From Clostridia bacterium (lineage in GTDB: Bacteria > Bacillota > Clostridia > Lachnospirales > Lachnospiraceae), in the NCBI GenBank assembly GCA_910576325.1, contig CAJTIM010000031.1, forward strand, positions 1 to 44,909: a DNA stretch of 44,909 bases, given 5' to 3'. Positions within the stretch are counted from its first letter, which is position 1. Each line of letters starts with the position of its first letter. The notes below the pieces were generated by a model. The model searched no databases. It saw only the letters and a program-made list of their open reading frames with translations, and was not told where the DNA came from. The position numbers and the translations under genes were made by a program. Positions 6,473-14,352 of this stretch are shown piece after piece.

Positions 6473-9112
6473 ATGAAACCATATGGAGTAAACGAGCTTC
6501 GAAAGATGTTTTTGGAGTTTTTTGAAAGTAAGGGCCATCTGGCCATGAAGAGCTTTTCGCTGATTCCGCATAATGACAAGAGCCTGCTGCTGATCAATTC
6601 CGGCATGGCTCCGCTGAAACCGTATTTTACAGGGGCGGAGATTCCCCCCAGAAAAAGGGTGACCACCTGCCAGAAGTGCATCCGCACCGGCGATATCGAG
6701 AATGTGGGCAAGACTGCCCGCCACGGCACCTTTTTTGAGATGCTGGGCAATTTCTCCTTTGGAGATTATTTTAAGCGGGAGGCCATTTCCTGGACCTGGG
6801 AATTTCTCACCGAAGTGGTGGGGCTTGATCCCAACCGCCTGTATCCGTCCGTTTATCTGGAGGACAACGAGGCATTTGATATCTGGAATAAAGAAATCGG
6901 GATTCCGGCGGAGCGCATTTTCCGCTTTGGTAAGGAGGACAACTTCTGGGAGCACGGCGCAGGACCCTGCGGACCCTGTTCCGAGGTTTACTATGACCGC
7001 GGGGAAAAATACGGCTGCGGTAAGCCGGATTGTACCGTAGGCTGCGACTGCGACCGGTATATGGAGATCTGGAACGACGTATTTACCCAGTTTGACAATG
7101 ACGGCAACAATCACTACACAGAGCTGGAGCAGAAGAACATTGACACCGGCATGGGCCTGGAGCGTCTGGCTTCCGTAGTCCAGGACGTGGACTCCATCTT
7201 TGATGTGGATACGGTTCGCGCCCTTCGGGACAAGGTCTGCGAGTTTGCCCATGCGGAGTATAAGAAGGATGACAATAAGGACGTATCCATCCGCCTTATT
7301 ACGGACCATATCCGTTCCGCTACCTTTATGATCTCCGACGGCATTATGCCCACCAATGAGGGCCGCGGCTATGTGCTGCGCCGTCTGATTCGCCGTGCGG
7401 CCCGCCACGGACGCCTTCTGGGAATTGAAGGGAAGTTCCTGGCCCGCTTAAGCGAGACGGTGATTGAAGGCTCCAGGGACGGTTATCCTGAGCTGGAGGA
7501 GAAAAAGGATTTTATTTTCAAGGTGCTGACCCAGGAGGAAGAGAAGTTTAACAAGACCATTGATCAGGGCTTAAGTATTCTTGCGGATCTGGAAGCGCAG
7601 ATGCAGAAGGAGGGGACAAAGGTTCTTTCCGGCGAAAATACCTTCAAGCTGTACGATACTTACGGCTTCCCGGTGGATTTGACCAGGGAGATTTTGGAGG
7701 AAAAGGGCTTTTCCATAGACGAGGAGGGCTTCAAGGCAGCTATGGAGGAGCAGAGGGTGAAGGCGAGAAAGGCCCGCGCGGTAACGAATTACATGGGAGC
7801 CGACGCCACGGTTTACGATGAAATTGATGCAAATGTAACCACGGAATTTGTCGGTTATGATTGTTTGAGCTATGAGTCAAAGATTACGGTTCTGGCCACG
7901 GAAAATGAGCTTGCGGAGGCTTTGACGGAGGGAGAGAACGGGACGGTTTTTGTGGAAAAGACGCCGTTCTATGCCACGATGGGCGGCCAGCAGGGAGATA
8001 CCGGCGTTATCCGCACCGCGGACGGAGAATTTGAGGTGTTGGATACCATCAAGCTGCTGGGCGGCAAGGTGGGTCATGTGGGGCATATGACAAAGGGAAT
8101 GCTGAAGGTTTCGGATTCGGCAGTTCTGGAGGTATGCGGCAAGGGACGCGGAGCCACCTGTAAGAATCACAGCGCGACCCATTTGCTTCAGAAAGCTTTA
8201 AAGACGGTTCTTGGCAGCCATGTGGAGCAGAAGGGGTCTCTGGTGACACCGGATCGTCTGCGTTTTGATTTTTCGCATTTTGAGGCCATGACAGCGGCGG
8301 AGCTTGAAAAAGTGGAAGCTCTGGTAAATCAGGAGATCCAGGCGTCTCTTCCGGTAGTAACGGAGGTTATGAATCTGGAGGAGGCCAAGAAAACAGGCGC
8401 TATGGCGCTTTTCGGCGAGAAATACGAGGAGGATGTGCGCGTAGTTTCTATGGGCAGCTTCTCCAAGGAGCTTTGCGGCGGTACGCATGTAGACAATACG
8501 AGGGCGATTACGGCCTTTAAGATTGTGTCCGAGGCAGGAATTGCGGCGGGCGTGCGCCGGATTGAGGCATTGACCGGAGATGGCGTGTTCGCCTACTACA
8601 AAGAGCTGGAAGAGAAGCTTTCCGAGGCGGCTCGTGCGGCCAAGGCGACGCCGGCCAACCTCATTGAGAAGATTGAGCATCTCCAGGCGGAGATTAAGGA
8701 GCTGCGGGGCGAAAATGATGCCTTAAAGAGTAAGCTTGCCAAAGATGCCCTGGGCGATGTAATGAACCAGGTGAAGGAGATCGGAGGCGTGAAGCTTCTG
8801 GCAGCCAAGCTGGAAAATGTGGATATGAACGGTCTTCGGGAGCTTGGCGATCAGTTGAAGGAGAAGCTCGGAGAGGGAATCGTGGTTCTGGCTTCGGCTA
8901 TGGACGGCAAGGTAAGCCTGATGGCAACGGCTACGGACGGAGCGCAGAAGAAGGGCGCTCATGCCGGCAATCTTATTAAGGCCATCGCAGGTCTTGTGGG
9001 AGGAGGAGGCGGCGGCCGGCCGGGAATGGCTCAGGCAGGCGGCAAGAATCCGGCAGGTATGGATGCGGCAATGGAGAAGGCGGCGGAGGTTGTGGCTGAA
9101 CAGGTGAAATAA
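6473..9112 (+). CDS. alaS: Alanyl-tRNA synthetase
   Basis: The 879-residue product is the full family length. In order it shows the class II catalytic core (TTCQKCIRTGDIENVG, ARHGTFFEMLGNFSFGDYF), the tRNA-recognition region, the editing domain with HSATHLLQKAL and the zinc-ligand motif ELCGGTHV, and the C-terminal coiled coil and Gly-rich DHHA1-type domain (GGGGGGRPGMAQAG). It charges tRNA-Ala and hydrolyses mischarged Ser- and Gly-tRNA-Ala. The ATG follows AGGAGGG by five bases. It has its own promoter and terminator. Confidence 0.98.
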   Translation: MKPYGVNELRKMFLEFFESKGHLAMKSFSLIPHNDKSLLLINSGMAPLKPYFTGAEIPPRKRVTTCQKCIRTGDIENVGKTARHGTFFEMLGNFSFGDYFKREAISWTWEFLTEVVGLDPNRLYPSVYLEDNEAFDIWNKEIGIPAERIFRFGKEDNFWEHGAGPCGPCSEVYYDRGEKYGCGKPDCTVGCDCDRYMEIWNDVFTQFDNDGNNHYTELEQKNIDTGMGLERLASVVQDVDSIFDVDTVRALRDKVCEFAHAEYKKDDNKDVSIRLITDHIRSATFMISDGIMPTNEGRGYVLRRLIRRAARHGRLLGIEGKFLARLSETVIEGSRDGYPELEEKKDFIFKVLTQEEEKFNKTIDQGLSILADLEAQMQKEGTKVLSGENTFKLYDTYGFPVDLTREILEEKGFSIDEEGFKAAMEEQRVKARKARAVTNYMGADATVYDEIDANVTTEFVGYDCLSYESKITVLATENELAEALTEGENGTVFVEKTPFYATMGGQQGDTGVIRTADGEFEVLDTIKLLGGKVGHVGHMTKGMLKVSDSAVLEVCGKGRGATCKNHSATHLLQKALKTVLGSHVEQKGSLVTPDRLRFDFSHFEAMTAAELEKVEALVNQEIQASLPVVTEVMNLEEAKKTGAMALFGEKYEEDVRVVSMGSFSKELCGGTHVDNTRAITAFKIVSEAGIAAGVRRIEALTGDGVFAYYKELEEKLSEAARAAKATPANLIEKIEHLQAEIKELRGENDALKSKLAKDALGDVMNQVKEIGGVKLLAAKLENVDMNGLRELGDQLKEKLGEGIVVLASAMDGKVSLMATATDGAQKKGAHAGNLIKAIAGLVGGGGGGRPGMAQAGGKNPAGMDAAMEKAAEVVAEQVK

Positions 9113-9177
9113 TTTGACTTGAATCGAGGATGTGATTAGTCAAAGGTATCGAATAGTTCCATATATAGTACGAATGA

Positions 9178-9215
9178 AACGGGAAAGCGCAGGAGTGTGA
9201 GCGCTTTCCCGTTTT
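9178..9215 (+). terminator. Rho-independent terminator of alaS
   Basis: ACGGGAAAGCGC (9179-9190) pairs perfectly with GCGCTTTCCCGT (9201-9212) around a ten-base loop, followed by T residues. It is about 65 bases after the stop codon. Confidence 0.9.
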
Positions 9216-9259
9216 GCGTAAAAACCGGAAGTGGGGCAGTATAGGTGAAAGGGGAGCGG

Positions 9260-9790
9260 ATGGAGAGAAAGGCAGATGTCAGCATCGCTGAGGATTCTTT
9301 GGGAAGAAAGATTGTTGTGATACATGAGATACGATTCAAAGGAAAGAGGAAGATTGACTGGAATAATGTTGAACAATATTTAAAGCAGTACATAGGAAAG
9401 AGCAGGGAAAATGCAGATACAGGTGATTTGATTTATATTGGAAGAGATTTCCCGAATGAGTACAGCGGATCGCAGGATACGGCAAGGCTAAAAGGCGCTC
9501 TGGCAAAAGCAAAGGCGAATGCGGCCCTTGCTGTTGAATGGCTGATTGAAAATGCTGCCGGTAAAAGATACAAGGAAAACCTGGCAGAAAAGCATGCGGT
9601 AAATGCAAGGTATGGGTGGTATCGTTTTCATTCAAGATTTGCGCTGCCAGTGTTTATGGAAAATGGAGATATAGAAAGATACAATATATTTTGCATAGAG
9701 ATTTTGATTCGCCATGCGGCGGATGGAAAAATGTATCTATATGACATGGTGAATGTAAAAAAAGAAACGAGCACCCCGTTTCAGCCATAG
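9260..9790 (+). CDS. Protein of unknown function (176 aa)
   Basis: The product is soluble, with no signal or membrane segment. The middle is helical and basic (ARLKGALAKAKANAALAVEW), and it ends in GKMYLYDMVNVKKETSTPFQP-like sequence. The ending LYD-x-V-x-x-KKE resembles the C-terminal strand of small nuclease-like or polyvalent-protein domains found in phage MuF proteins, but I cannot confirm this. GGGG lies five bases before the ATG at 9260; a GTG at 9245 is the alternative. It stands alone between the alaS terminator and the BlaI operator region and is AT-richer than alaS. Confidence 0.6.
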   Translation: MERKADVSIAEDSLGRKIVVIHEIRFKGKRKIDWNNVEQYLKQYIGKSRENADTGDLIYIGRDFPNEYSGSQDTARLKGALAKAKANAALAVEWLIENAAGKRYKENLAEKHAVNARYGWYRFHSRFALPVFMENGDIERYNIFCIEILIRHAADGKMYLYDMVNVKKETSTPFQP

Positions 9791-9884
9791 CCATACGGTT
9801 ACAAACCCATTTCTTTGTTATTATCTTAATAGATCGAAGCGTTACTGTCAATAAAATTTTGTGTTTTCTTTTTAATTTTTCCTC

Positions 9885-9940
9885 TTGACTTATTGGTTTA
9901 CAAGTTGTAAACTGTAGAAAAGAAAGGTTTACATACTGTA
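9885..9940 (+). promoter_or_regulatory. Promoter with two BlaI/MecI-type operators
   Basis: TTGACT (9885-9890), 17 bases, TAAACT (9908-9913) forms the promoter. Two sites share the architecture TACA-N3-TGTA: TACAAGTTGTA (9899-9909), between and overlapping the boxes, and TACATACTGTA (9930-9940), just downstream. TACA/TGTA half-sites are the known BlaI/MecI recognition sequence. The downstream gene encodes such a repressor, so autoregulation is very likely. Confidence 0.75.
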
Positions 9941-10033
9941 GACTAAAGCCGGGAAAAATCACACAATGGTACGGCGGCAGACAAAAATCCTTCTATACAC
10001 TCTAATACACAACTCAGAGAAAGGAGACTAACA

Positions 10034-10405
10034 ATGGAAACCTACGGACTTGGACCAATGGAGCTGCGTTTTGCGGAACTGATATGGGAGAGAGAACCCA
10101 TTCCTTCCGGCGAGCTGGTAAAGCTCTGCAAAGAGCAGATGAAATGGCAGAAATCAACCACCTACACCATCCTCCGGCGGCTTTGCGAGAAAGGACTGTT
10201 CCAAAATCAGGGCGGCGCCGTCACCTCCCTTGCGAGCCGGGAGGAATACTACGCCCGCTGCAGCGAGCATTTTGTAGAGGAAACCTTTGGAGGCTCTCTG
10301 CCCCGGTTTTTAGCAGCCTTTACACGAAAAAAGAACCTGACCGAAAAGGAAATCCAGGAACTGGAAGAAATGATTGCAAGAAGCAGAAAGGGAGGAAAGC
10401 CATGA
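10034..10405 (+). CDS. BlaI/MecI/CopY-family repressor
   Basis: The 123-residue product is the normal size for the family. It has an N-terminal winged helix (LGPMELRFAELIWEREPIPS, then STTYTILRRLCEKGLF) and a C-terminal dimerisation helix (LTEKEIQELEEMIARSR). Such repressors are inactivated by cleavage when the paired membrane M56 protease senses its signal. AAGGAG precedes the ATG. The stop overlaps the start of the protease gene as ATGA, so the two are translationally coupled. Two matching operators lie upstream. Confidence 0.9.
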   Translation: METYGLGPMELRFAELIWEREPIPSGELVKLCKEQMKWQKSTTYTILRRLCEKGLFQNQGGAVTSLASREEYYARCSEHFVEETFGGSLPRFLAAFTRKKNLTEKEIQELEEMIARSRKGGKP

Positions 10406-12075
10406 CCGCTTTATTTCAAAAGATATTGGAAATGAGCCTGAATGCATCCTGGATGATTGCAGCAGTTCTTCTTCTGCGCTTCTTCCTGAAACGATCCCCC
10501 AGAAAATACACAGGCATACTCTGGATAGCCGTTCTGCTCCGGCTGATCTGCCCCATAGCTCTTCCAACACAATTCAGTCTGCTGCCGGAAGCTTATACCG
10601 CATGGGTACAGGAAACAATCTTCAAGGAGACAGGAAGCGGGGAATGGGCAGGCACAGAGGGACCGGCCGTTTCCTATGAGCAAATCACTTTCTCTGGCCA
10701 GGAACCGAACGCAGGACAGACAGAAAGCCAAACAGAAGACCAAGAACCCTTCGGTGAGGAATACGCTTCAGAATGGAAAGCCGGGGGATTTCCGCTATGG
10801 ACAGGCTTTCTGTGGCTCGGCGGTATGGCCGCACTTTTGCTTTGGAACGGAGCCGCCTGTCTGCATTTGAACAGGCATCTTTGCAAAAACAGACATCCCC
10901 AAGAACCGGGAGTATGGAGCGTGGCAGGACTTGAGACGCCTTTTGTCATGGGAGTTCTAAGACCGCAGATTTATCTGCCCCAGGATCTGGACAGGAAAGA
11001 ACAGTCCTTCATTCTCAACCATGAGAGAGCACATATTCAAAGGAAAGATCCCCAGTTAAAGCTCCTTGGCTTTCTCGCCTTATGCATCCATTGGTTCAAT
11101 CCCCTTGTGTGGATCGCATTTTATCTCATGTCCTCTGATATGGAAACAGCCTGTGACGAGGCGGTGCTTGGAAAAATGGGCGATGAAATCCGGGAGGATT
11201 ATTCCGCCGCGCTGCTGCATTTGTCGGTCAAAGGGCCGCCATTTATCAGAGCAGGCTCCTTCTTTGGAGAATGGAATCCCAAAAAGCGAATCAGGCATAT
11301 CTTACATTATCAAAATCAAAAAAAGCACATAACCTTTTTCACAGCAATTCTGACAGCGCTTGCGGCGGCAGCGGTATTCTTCGCCTTCGGTCCCCAAAAA
11401 GAAGAGTCAGCAGTTTGGGCGGCAGATCAGACGACCGAAGCGCATCTGGAACTTGTGGAAATCCGAGATTATGCGCCTTATTACAAGCTGCGTTTTCAGA
11501 AAATAGAAGATAGCACAGGAAAAAAACTCTCCTTTGAGCAAAATACGGCTCTGTTTGACGAACAGGAAACAGTCCCGGCACATGTGGAGATAAAACCGGA
11601 GGAAAAATTGTGGCTGACGGGATACGGCTTTGACGGAGTTGAAAATCCGGCCGACTCCATTTGGATCGATTTTTGGAATCTGAACGAGGCGGAATCCGCG
11701 GAAGTAATCCTAGACGGACTGGAGTACCGGTTAGAGCTTCCGAAGACAGCGAACAGAGAAGTAAAGATAGAACAAGAGGTAGAGGGAACGGGGATCACCG
11801 TCGAAAACCTGCAAGTCTATCCCAATGCATTATTACTGACCGTCTCAGGAATGAATCTCACCAATTACGGAAATCCGATGCATCTAAGCTACACAAAGCA
11901 GGGAGAAGAAAAAAGGCTTGATCCCGTTAGAACAGCCTACAGGGGCGATGCGGGAGAGATGTATTTGATATTTGCTTTAGAGGAAGAAGCGCCGGAAAAT
12001 GGGTACACCTTCCGGGTAGGGGAGCCTGGAAAATCCCAGGAAGAACACATTTATCATGATTTGCCGTTGGATTGA
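10402..12075 (+). CDS. BlaR1/MecR1-type M56 membrane metalloprotease with unusual sensor
   Basis: The 557-residue product has four N-terminal membrane helices that bracket a cytoplasmic M56 zinc-protease domain. HERAH (the HExxH motif) lies in NHERAHIQRKDPQLKLL, with the downstream acidic ligand in SSDMETACDEAVLGKMG. A further helix (ITFFTAILTALAAAAVFFAF) precedes a roughly 220-residue extracellular part. That part lacks the SxxK and KTG motifs of the BlaR1 penicillin-binding sensor and looks instead like a beta-rich DUF4179/DUF5643-type domain. It probably senses something other than a beta-lactam, or senses it differently. It presumably inactivates the BlaI-type repressor encoded just upstream. 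Confidence 0.85.
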   Translation: MTALFQKILEMSLNASWMIAAVLLLRFFLKRSPRKYTGILWIAVLLRLICPIALPTQFSLLPEAYTAWVQETIFKETGSGEWAGTEGPAVSYEQITFSGQEPNAGQTESQTEDQEPFGEEYASEWKAGGFPLWTGFLWLGGMAALLLWNGAACLHLNRHLCKNRHPQEPGVWSVAGLETPFVMGVLRPQIYLPQDLDRKEQSFILNHERAHIQRKDPQLKLLGFLALCIHWFNPLVWIAFYLMSSDMETACDEAVLGKMGDEIREDYSAALLHLSVKGPPFIRAGSFFGEWNPKKRIRHILHYQNQKKHITFFTAILTALAAAAVFFAFGPQKEESAVWAADQTTEAHLELVEIRDYAPYYKLRFQKIEDSTGKKLSFEQNTALFDEQETVPAHVEIKPEEKLWLTGYGFDGVENPADSIWIDFWNLNEAESAEVILDGLEYRLELPKTANREVKIEQEVEGTGITVENLQVYPNALLLTVSGMNLTNYGNPMHLSYTKQGEEKRLDPVRTAYRGDAGEMYLIFALEEEAPENGYTFRVGEPGKSQEEHIYHDLPLD

Positions 12076-12163
12076 ACCGAAAGCAGAAGAGAGCGGCTTT
12101 CGCCGCCCCCGTCCGAACTATGACAAAATTTGGTTCTTTTTTCGAAGAAAACAAGAAAAAGTG

Positions 12164-12192
12164 TTGACAGAACCCGCGCAAACCCCTATAAT
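12164..12192 (+). promoter_or_regulatory. Consensus sigma-A promoter of rpsU
   Basis: TTGACA (12164-12169), a 17-base spacer and TATAAT (12187-12192), both perfect. Confidence 0.85.
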
Positions 12193-12272
12193 CTTATTTG
12201 TGCAGTAAGAAAAACCCAGACAGTTGTGTCTAATGCACAATATACAACTGGAGGGAGGTTAGGTGTGATACT

Positions 12273-12449
12273 ATGTCGAATGTAATCGTAAAAGAGAATG
12301 AGACTTTAGATAGCGCTTTACGCCGTTTTAAAAGAAACTGTGCCAAAGCAGGCATTCAGCAGGAAATTCGTAAGAGAGAGCATTACGAGAAGCCGAGCGT
12401 AAGACGTAAGAAAAAATCTGAAGCAGCCAGAAAACGTAAATTTAACTAA
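12273..12449 (+). CDS. rpsU: 30S ribosomal protein S21
   Basis: The 58-residue product starts [20 protein letters not shown] and ends in the strongly basic [19 protein letters not shown], as expected of bS21. It binds near the 3' end of 16S rRNA and aids translation initiation. The region GGAGGGAGG lies about 14-22 bases before the ATG, a slightly long spacing, with a second weak AGG-TGTGA nearer the start. It is monocistronic, flanked by its own promoter and terminator. Confidence 0.97.
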   Translation: MSNVIVKENETLDSALRRFKRNCAKAGIQQEIRKREHYEKPSVRRKKKSEAARKRKFN

Positions 12450-12464
12450 TCGTGCAGAGCAATG

Positions 12465-12494
12465 ATTCCCCGGCTTTTGGTCGGGGAATTTTTT
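12465..12494 (+). terminator. Rho-independent terminator of rpsU
   Basis: ATTCCCCG (12465-12472) pairs with CGGGGAAT (12482-12489), followed by a T run. Confidence 0.9.
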
Positions 12495-12599
12495 GCCTGG
12501 GAAATGGGAATTATTTAAAAAATTTATCCAATTATTTTGCGTTTTTTGTCATTTTTACTATAGATTTTTACAAAAAAAAAGTATAGTATATCAATGAAT

Positions 12600-12909
12600 G
12601 AAAAAGGTAAAATGATTTCACCGAACAGACACATGCTCAAGCGGCAGGGAATTGATTTGCCTGCGCATGGGAAGGATATTACGGAACTGGAATCAAACAG
12701 TAATATTCTGCCAAGACACAAATCGATTTACGGACACAAGGACCTGTGGCCGGAAATTGATTTCCAGCAAGTGTCTTGGGAGAATATTACGGAACTGGAA
12801 TCAAACAGTAATATTCTGCCAAGACACAAATCGATTTACGGACACAAGGACCTGTGGCCGGAAATTGATTTCCAGCAAGTGTCTTGGGAGAATATTACGG
12901 AACTGGAAT
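12600..12909 (+). repeat. Tandem structured repeat array ahead of the V-ATPase operon (family A)
   Basis: Two identical 108-bp units (12683-12790 and 12791-12898) follow a diverged upstream copy (about 12610-12682), and an eleven-base start of a third unit runs straight into the ribosome site of subunit H. Each unit is the linker GGAACTGGAAT-CAAACA, arm GTAATATTCTGCCAAGACAC, a 51-base inner hairpin, and arm GTGTCTTGGGAGAATATTAC. The two arms pair at 19 of 20 positions. The same architecture with different stem sequence recurs at 19527-19797. Upstream (12495-12599) is AT-rich; a weak operon promoter (TTGCGT, 16 bases, TATAGA near 12537) is possible. Confidence 0.9.
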
Positions 12910-12921
12910 GGAGGCAAAAGC

Positions 12922-13242
12922 ATGGAACAGATGGTGACTGTGCTGAACCGGCTTTCCGAGATCGAGGCGGCGGCCGTGAATGTGGAGAAGCAGTCGGCCG
13001 ATGAAAAGAGACGGATTGCCAAGGAATATGAGCAGAAAACCCTGGACTTTGATCGGGAGCTGGAAGCCCGGACAGAGGAAAAGCTAAAGGAGATCAATGA
13101 GAAGCTGAAGGCGGAAGCCGAGGAAGAGCTTCTTAAAATGCGCCGTGAGACCGAGCAGGCATTGGAAGCCATGAAGAAGGAATACACCCAGAACCACGAA
13201 AAACTGGTAGACGAGCTGTTTCATTATATTATAGGAGAGTAA
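12922..13242 (+). CDS. V-type ATPase peripheral-stalk subunit H (G/H-type coiled coil)
   Basis: The 106-residue product is almost wholly a charged coiled coil (Glu/Lys/Arg-rich from residue 10 to 95) ending in LVDELFHYIIGE. It matches the short peripheral-stalk subunit that pairs with subunit E in A/V-type ATPases. The ATG at 12922 is preceded by GGAGG at seven bases. The frame stays open upstream through the repeat array, but that is repeat DNA, not an N-terminal extension. It is the first gene of the nine-gene operon and ends one base before subunit C. Confidence 0.8.
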   Translation: MEQMVTVLNRLSEIEAAAVNVEKQSADEKRRIAKEYEQKTLDFDRELEARTEEKLKEINEKLKAEAEEELLKMRRETEQALEAMKKEYTQNHEKLVDELFHYIIGE

Positions 13243-13243
13243 T

Positions 13244-14281
13244 ATGAGCGGAGTGATGAGCTACGGTGCTCTTGCCACCAAGATCCGGGGCATGAAAAGC
13301 CATCTCCTGAAAGAGAAGGATTTTGAAAATCTGGCACAGATGGAAAACGTCTCTCAGGCGATTGCCTATCTGGAACAGATTCCCTCCTACCGTATCGTTC
13401 TGGAGAAACAGGATGCGGCCAAGCTTCACCGGAGTGAGTTGGAACGCCTGGTGGTGGGAACACTCTATTACGATTTTACCAAGCTGTACCGGTTCTGTGA
13501 TAAGAAGCAGAAAAAACTGCTGGAGCTTTACTTTGGAAAATTCGAGATTTCCGTGATTAAACGCGCCTTGCGGCGGATTTTCAATCACGGGGACCGGACC
13601 GGGGAATCCAGAGAGCTGAGGGGCTTTTTTCAGAAGCTGTCGAATATCCACATGGAAGAATTGTCCCAGGCCGGGACGATTTCCGAGCTTCTTGAGGCAT
13701 TGCGGGATACAAGATATAAAAAGGTGTTGCTGCGCCTGGATTATGGGCGGGAGATCACACTGTTTGACTATGAGATGACCCTGGACCTTTACTATTTTTC
13801 AGAGCTTTGGAAGCAGAAGGATAAGATTCTGCGGGGAGCGGAGCTTGAAATGCTGACCCGGACCTTCGGAAGCCAGATTGATTTGCTGAATCTGACCTGG
13901 ATCAGCCGGGCCAAGAGATATTACCAGCTTCCCACAACTTCCGTATTTGCCCTGGTGATTCCTGTGACCTATCATCTGCGGGATGAGGAAATCCAGGCTA
14001 TGGCCACGGCCTCGGACGAGAAGGAGCTGGAGGAAATTCTGGCACGAACCTACTACGGCAGGCGTTTTGAGGAAGTGGCGGCCGGAGAGCTGGAAAAGCT
14101 GAACCGGCAGCTTTTGAATCGGATTTACGGGGAAGAGCGGCGGAAGAATCCCTATTCACTGGCCGTTGTAACGTCCTATCTCCATGATAAGGAGGAGGAG
14201 ATTGACAAGCTGACTACCGTATTGGAAGGCGTCCGGTACGGCCTGGAGCCCCGGGAAACCCTGGCGTATATCAGAGGGTAG
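13244..14281 (+). CDS. ntpC: V-type ATPase subunit C (V0 d-type)
   Basis: The 345-residue product has the length and pattern of the A/V-ATPase C/d subunit, the funnel joining the central stalk to the rotor ring (YGALATKIRGMKSHLLKEKD at the start, a Tyr- and Leu-rich helical body, ending EPRETLAYIRG). It starts one base after subunit H with AGGAG upstream, so the pair is tightly coupled. Confidence 0.9.
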   Translation: MSGVMSYGALATKIRGMKSHLLKEKDFENLAQMENVSQAIAYLEQIPSYRIVLEKQDAAKLHRSELERLVVGTLYYDFTKLYRFCDKKQKKLLELYFGKFEISVIKRALRRIFNHGDRTGESRELRGFFQKLSNIHMEELSQAGTISELLEALRDTRYKKVLLRLDYGREITLFDYEMTLDLYYFSELWKQKDKILRGAELEMLTRTFGSQIDLLNLTWISRAKRYYQLPTTSVFALVIPVTYHLRDEEIQAMATASDEKELEEILARTYYGRRFEEVAAGELEKLNRQLLNRIYGEERRKNPYSLAVVTSYLHDKEEEIDKLTTVLEGVRYGLEPRETLAYIRG

Positions 14282-14285
14282 GCAG

Positions 14286-14346
14286 GTGCCGTCGCGCAGC
14301 GACTTTACCCTTTAGTGCCGTCGCGCAGCGACTTTTAATAGGAGGT
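14286..14346 (+). repeat. Repeat family B: two GTCGC-GCA-GCGAC hairpins before subunit I
   Basis: GTGCCGTCGCGCAGCGACTT begins at 14286 and again at 14315, a 29-base period. Each copy contains the five-bp hairpin GTCGC-GCA-GCGAC. The second copy runs directly into the ribosome site AGGAGG. A copy and a half of the same sequence lies before subunit D (21362-21407), also fused to TAGGAGG. Confidence 0.85.
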
Positions 14347-14352
14347 ATAGTA

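Noticed and set aside
12600..12909. CRISPR array
   Set aside because: The whole 108-bp unit is repeated, so there are no unique spacers, and no cas genes are present.
12652..12921. N-terminal extension of subunit H through the repeats
   Set aside because: GGAGG sits seven bases before the ATG at 12922, and the resulting 106 residues match the expected coiled-coil subunit.
12594..13004. Open frame with two 36-residue repeats across the family-A array
   Set aside because: The frame follows from the 108-bp period. It runs into subunit H in another frame, and the related array at 19527 has a 109-bp period that breaks frame, while pairing of the arms is conserved.
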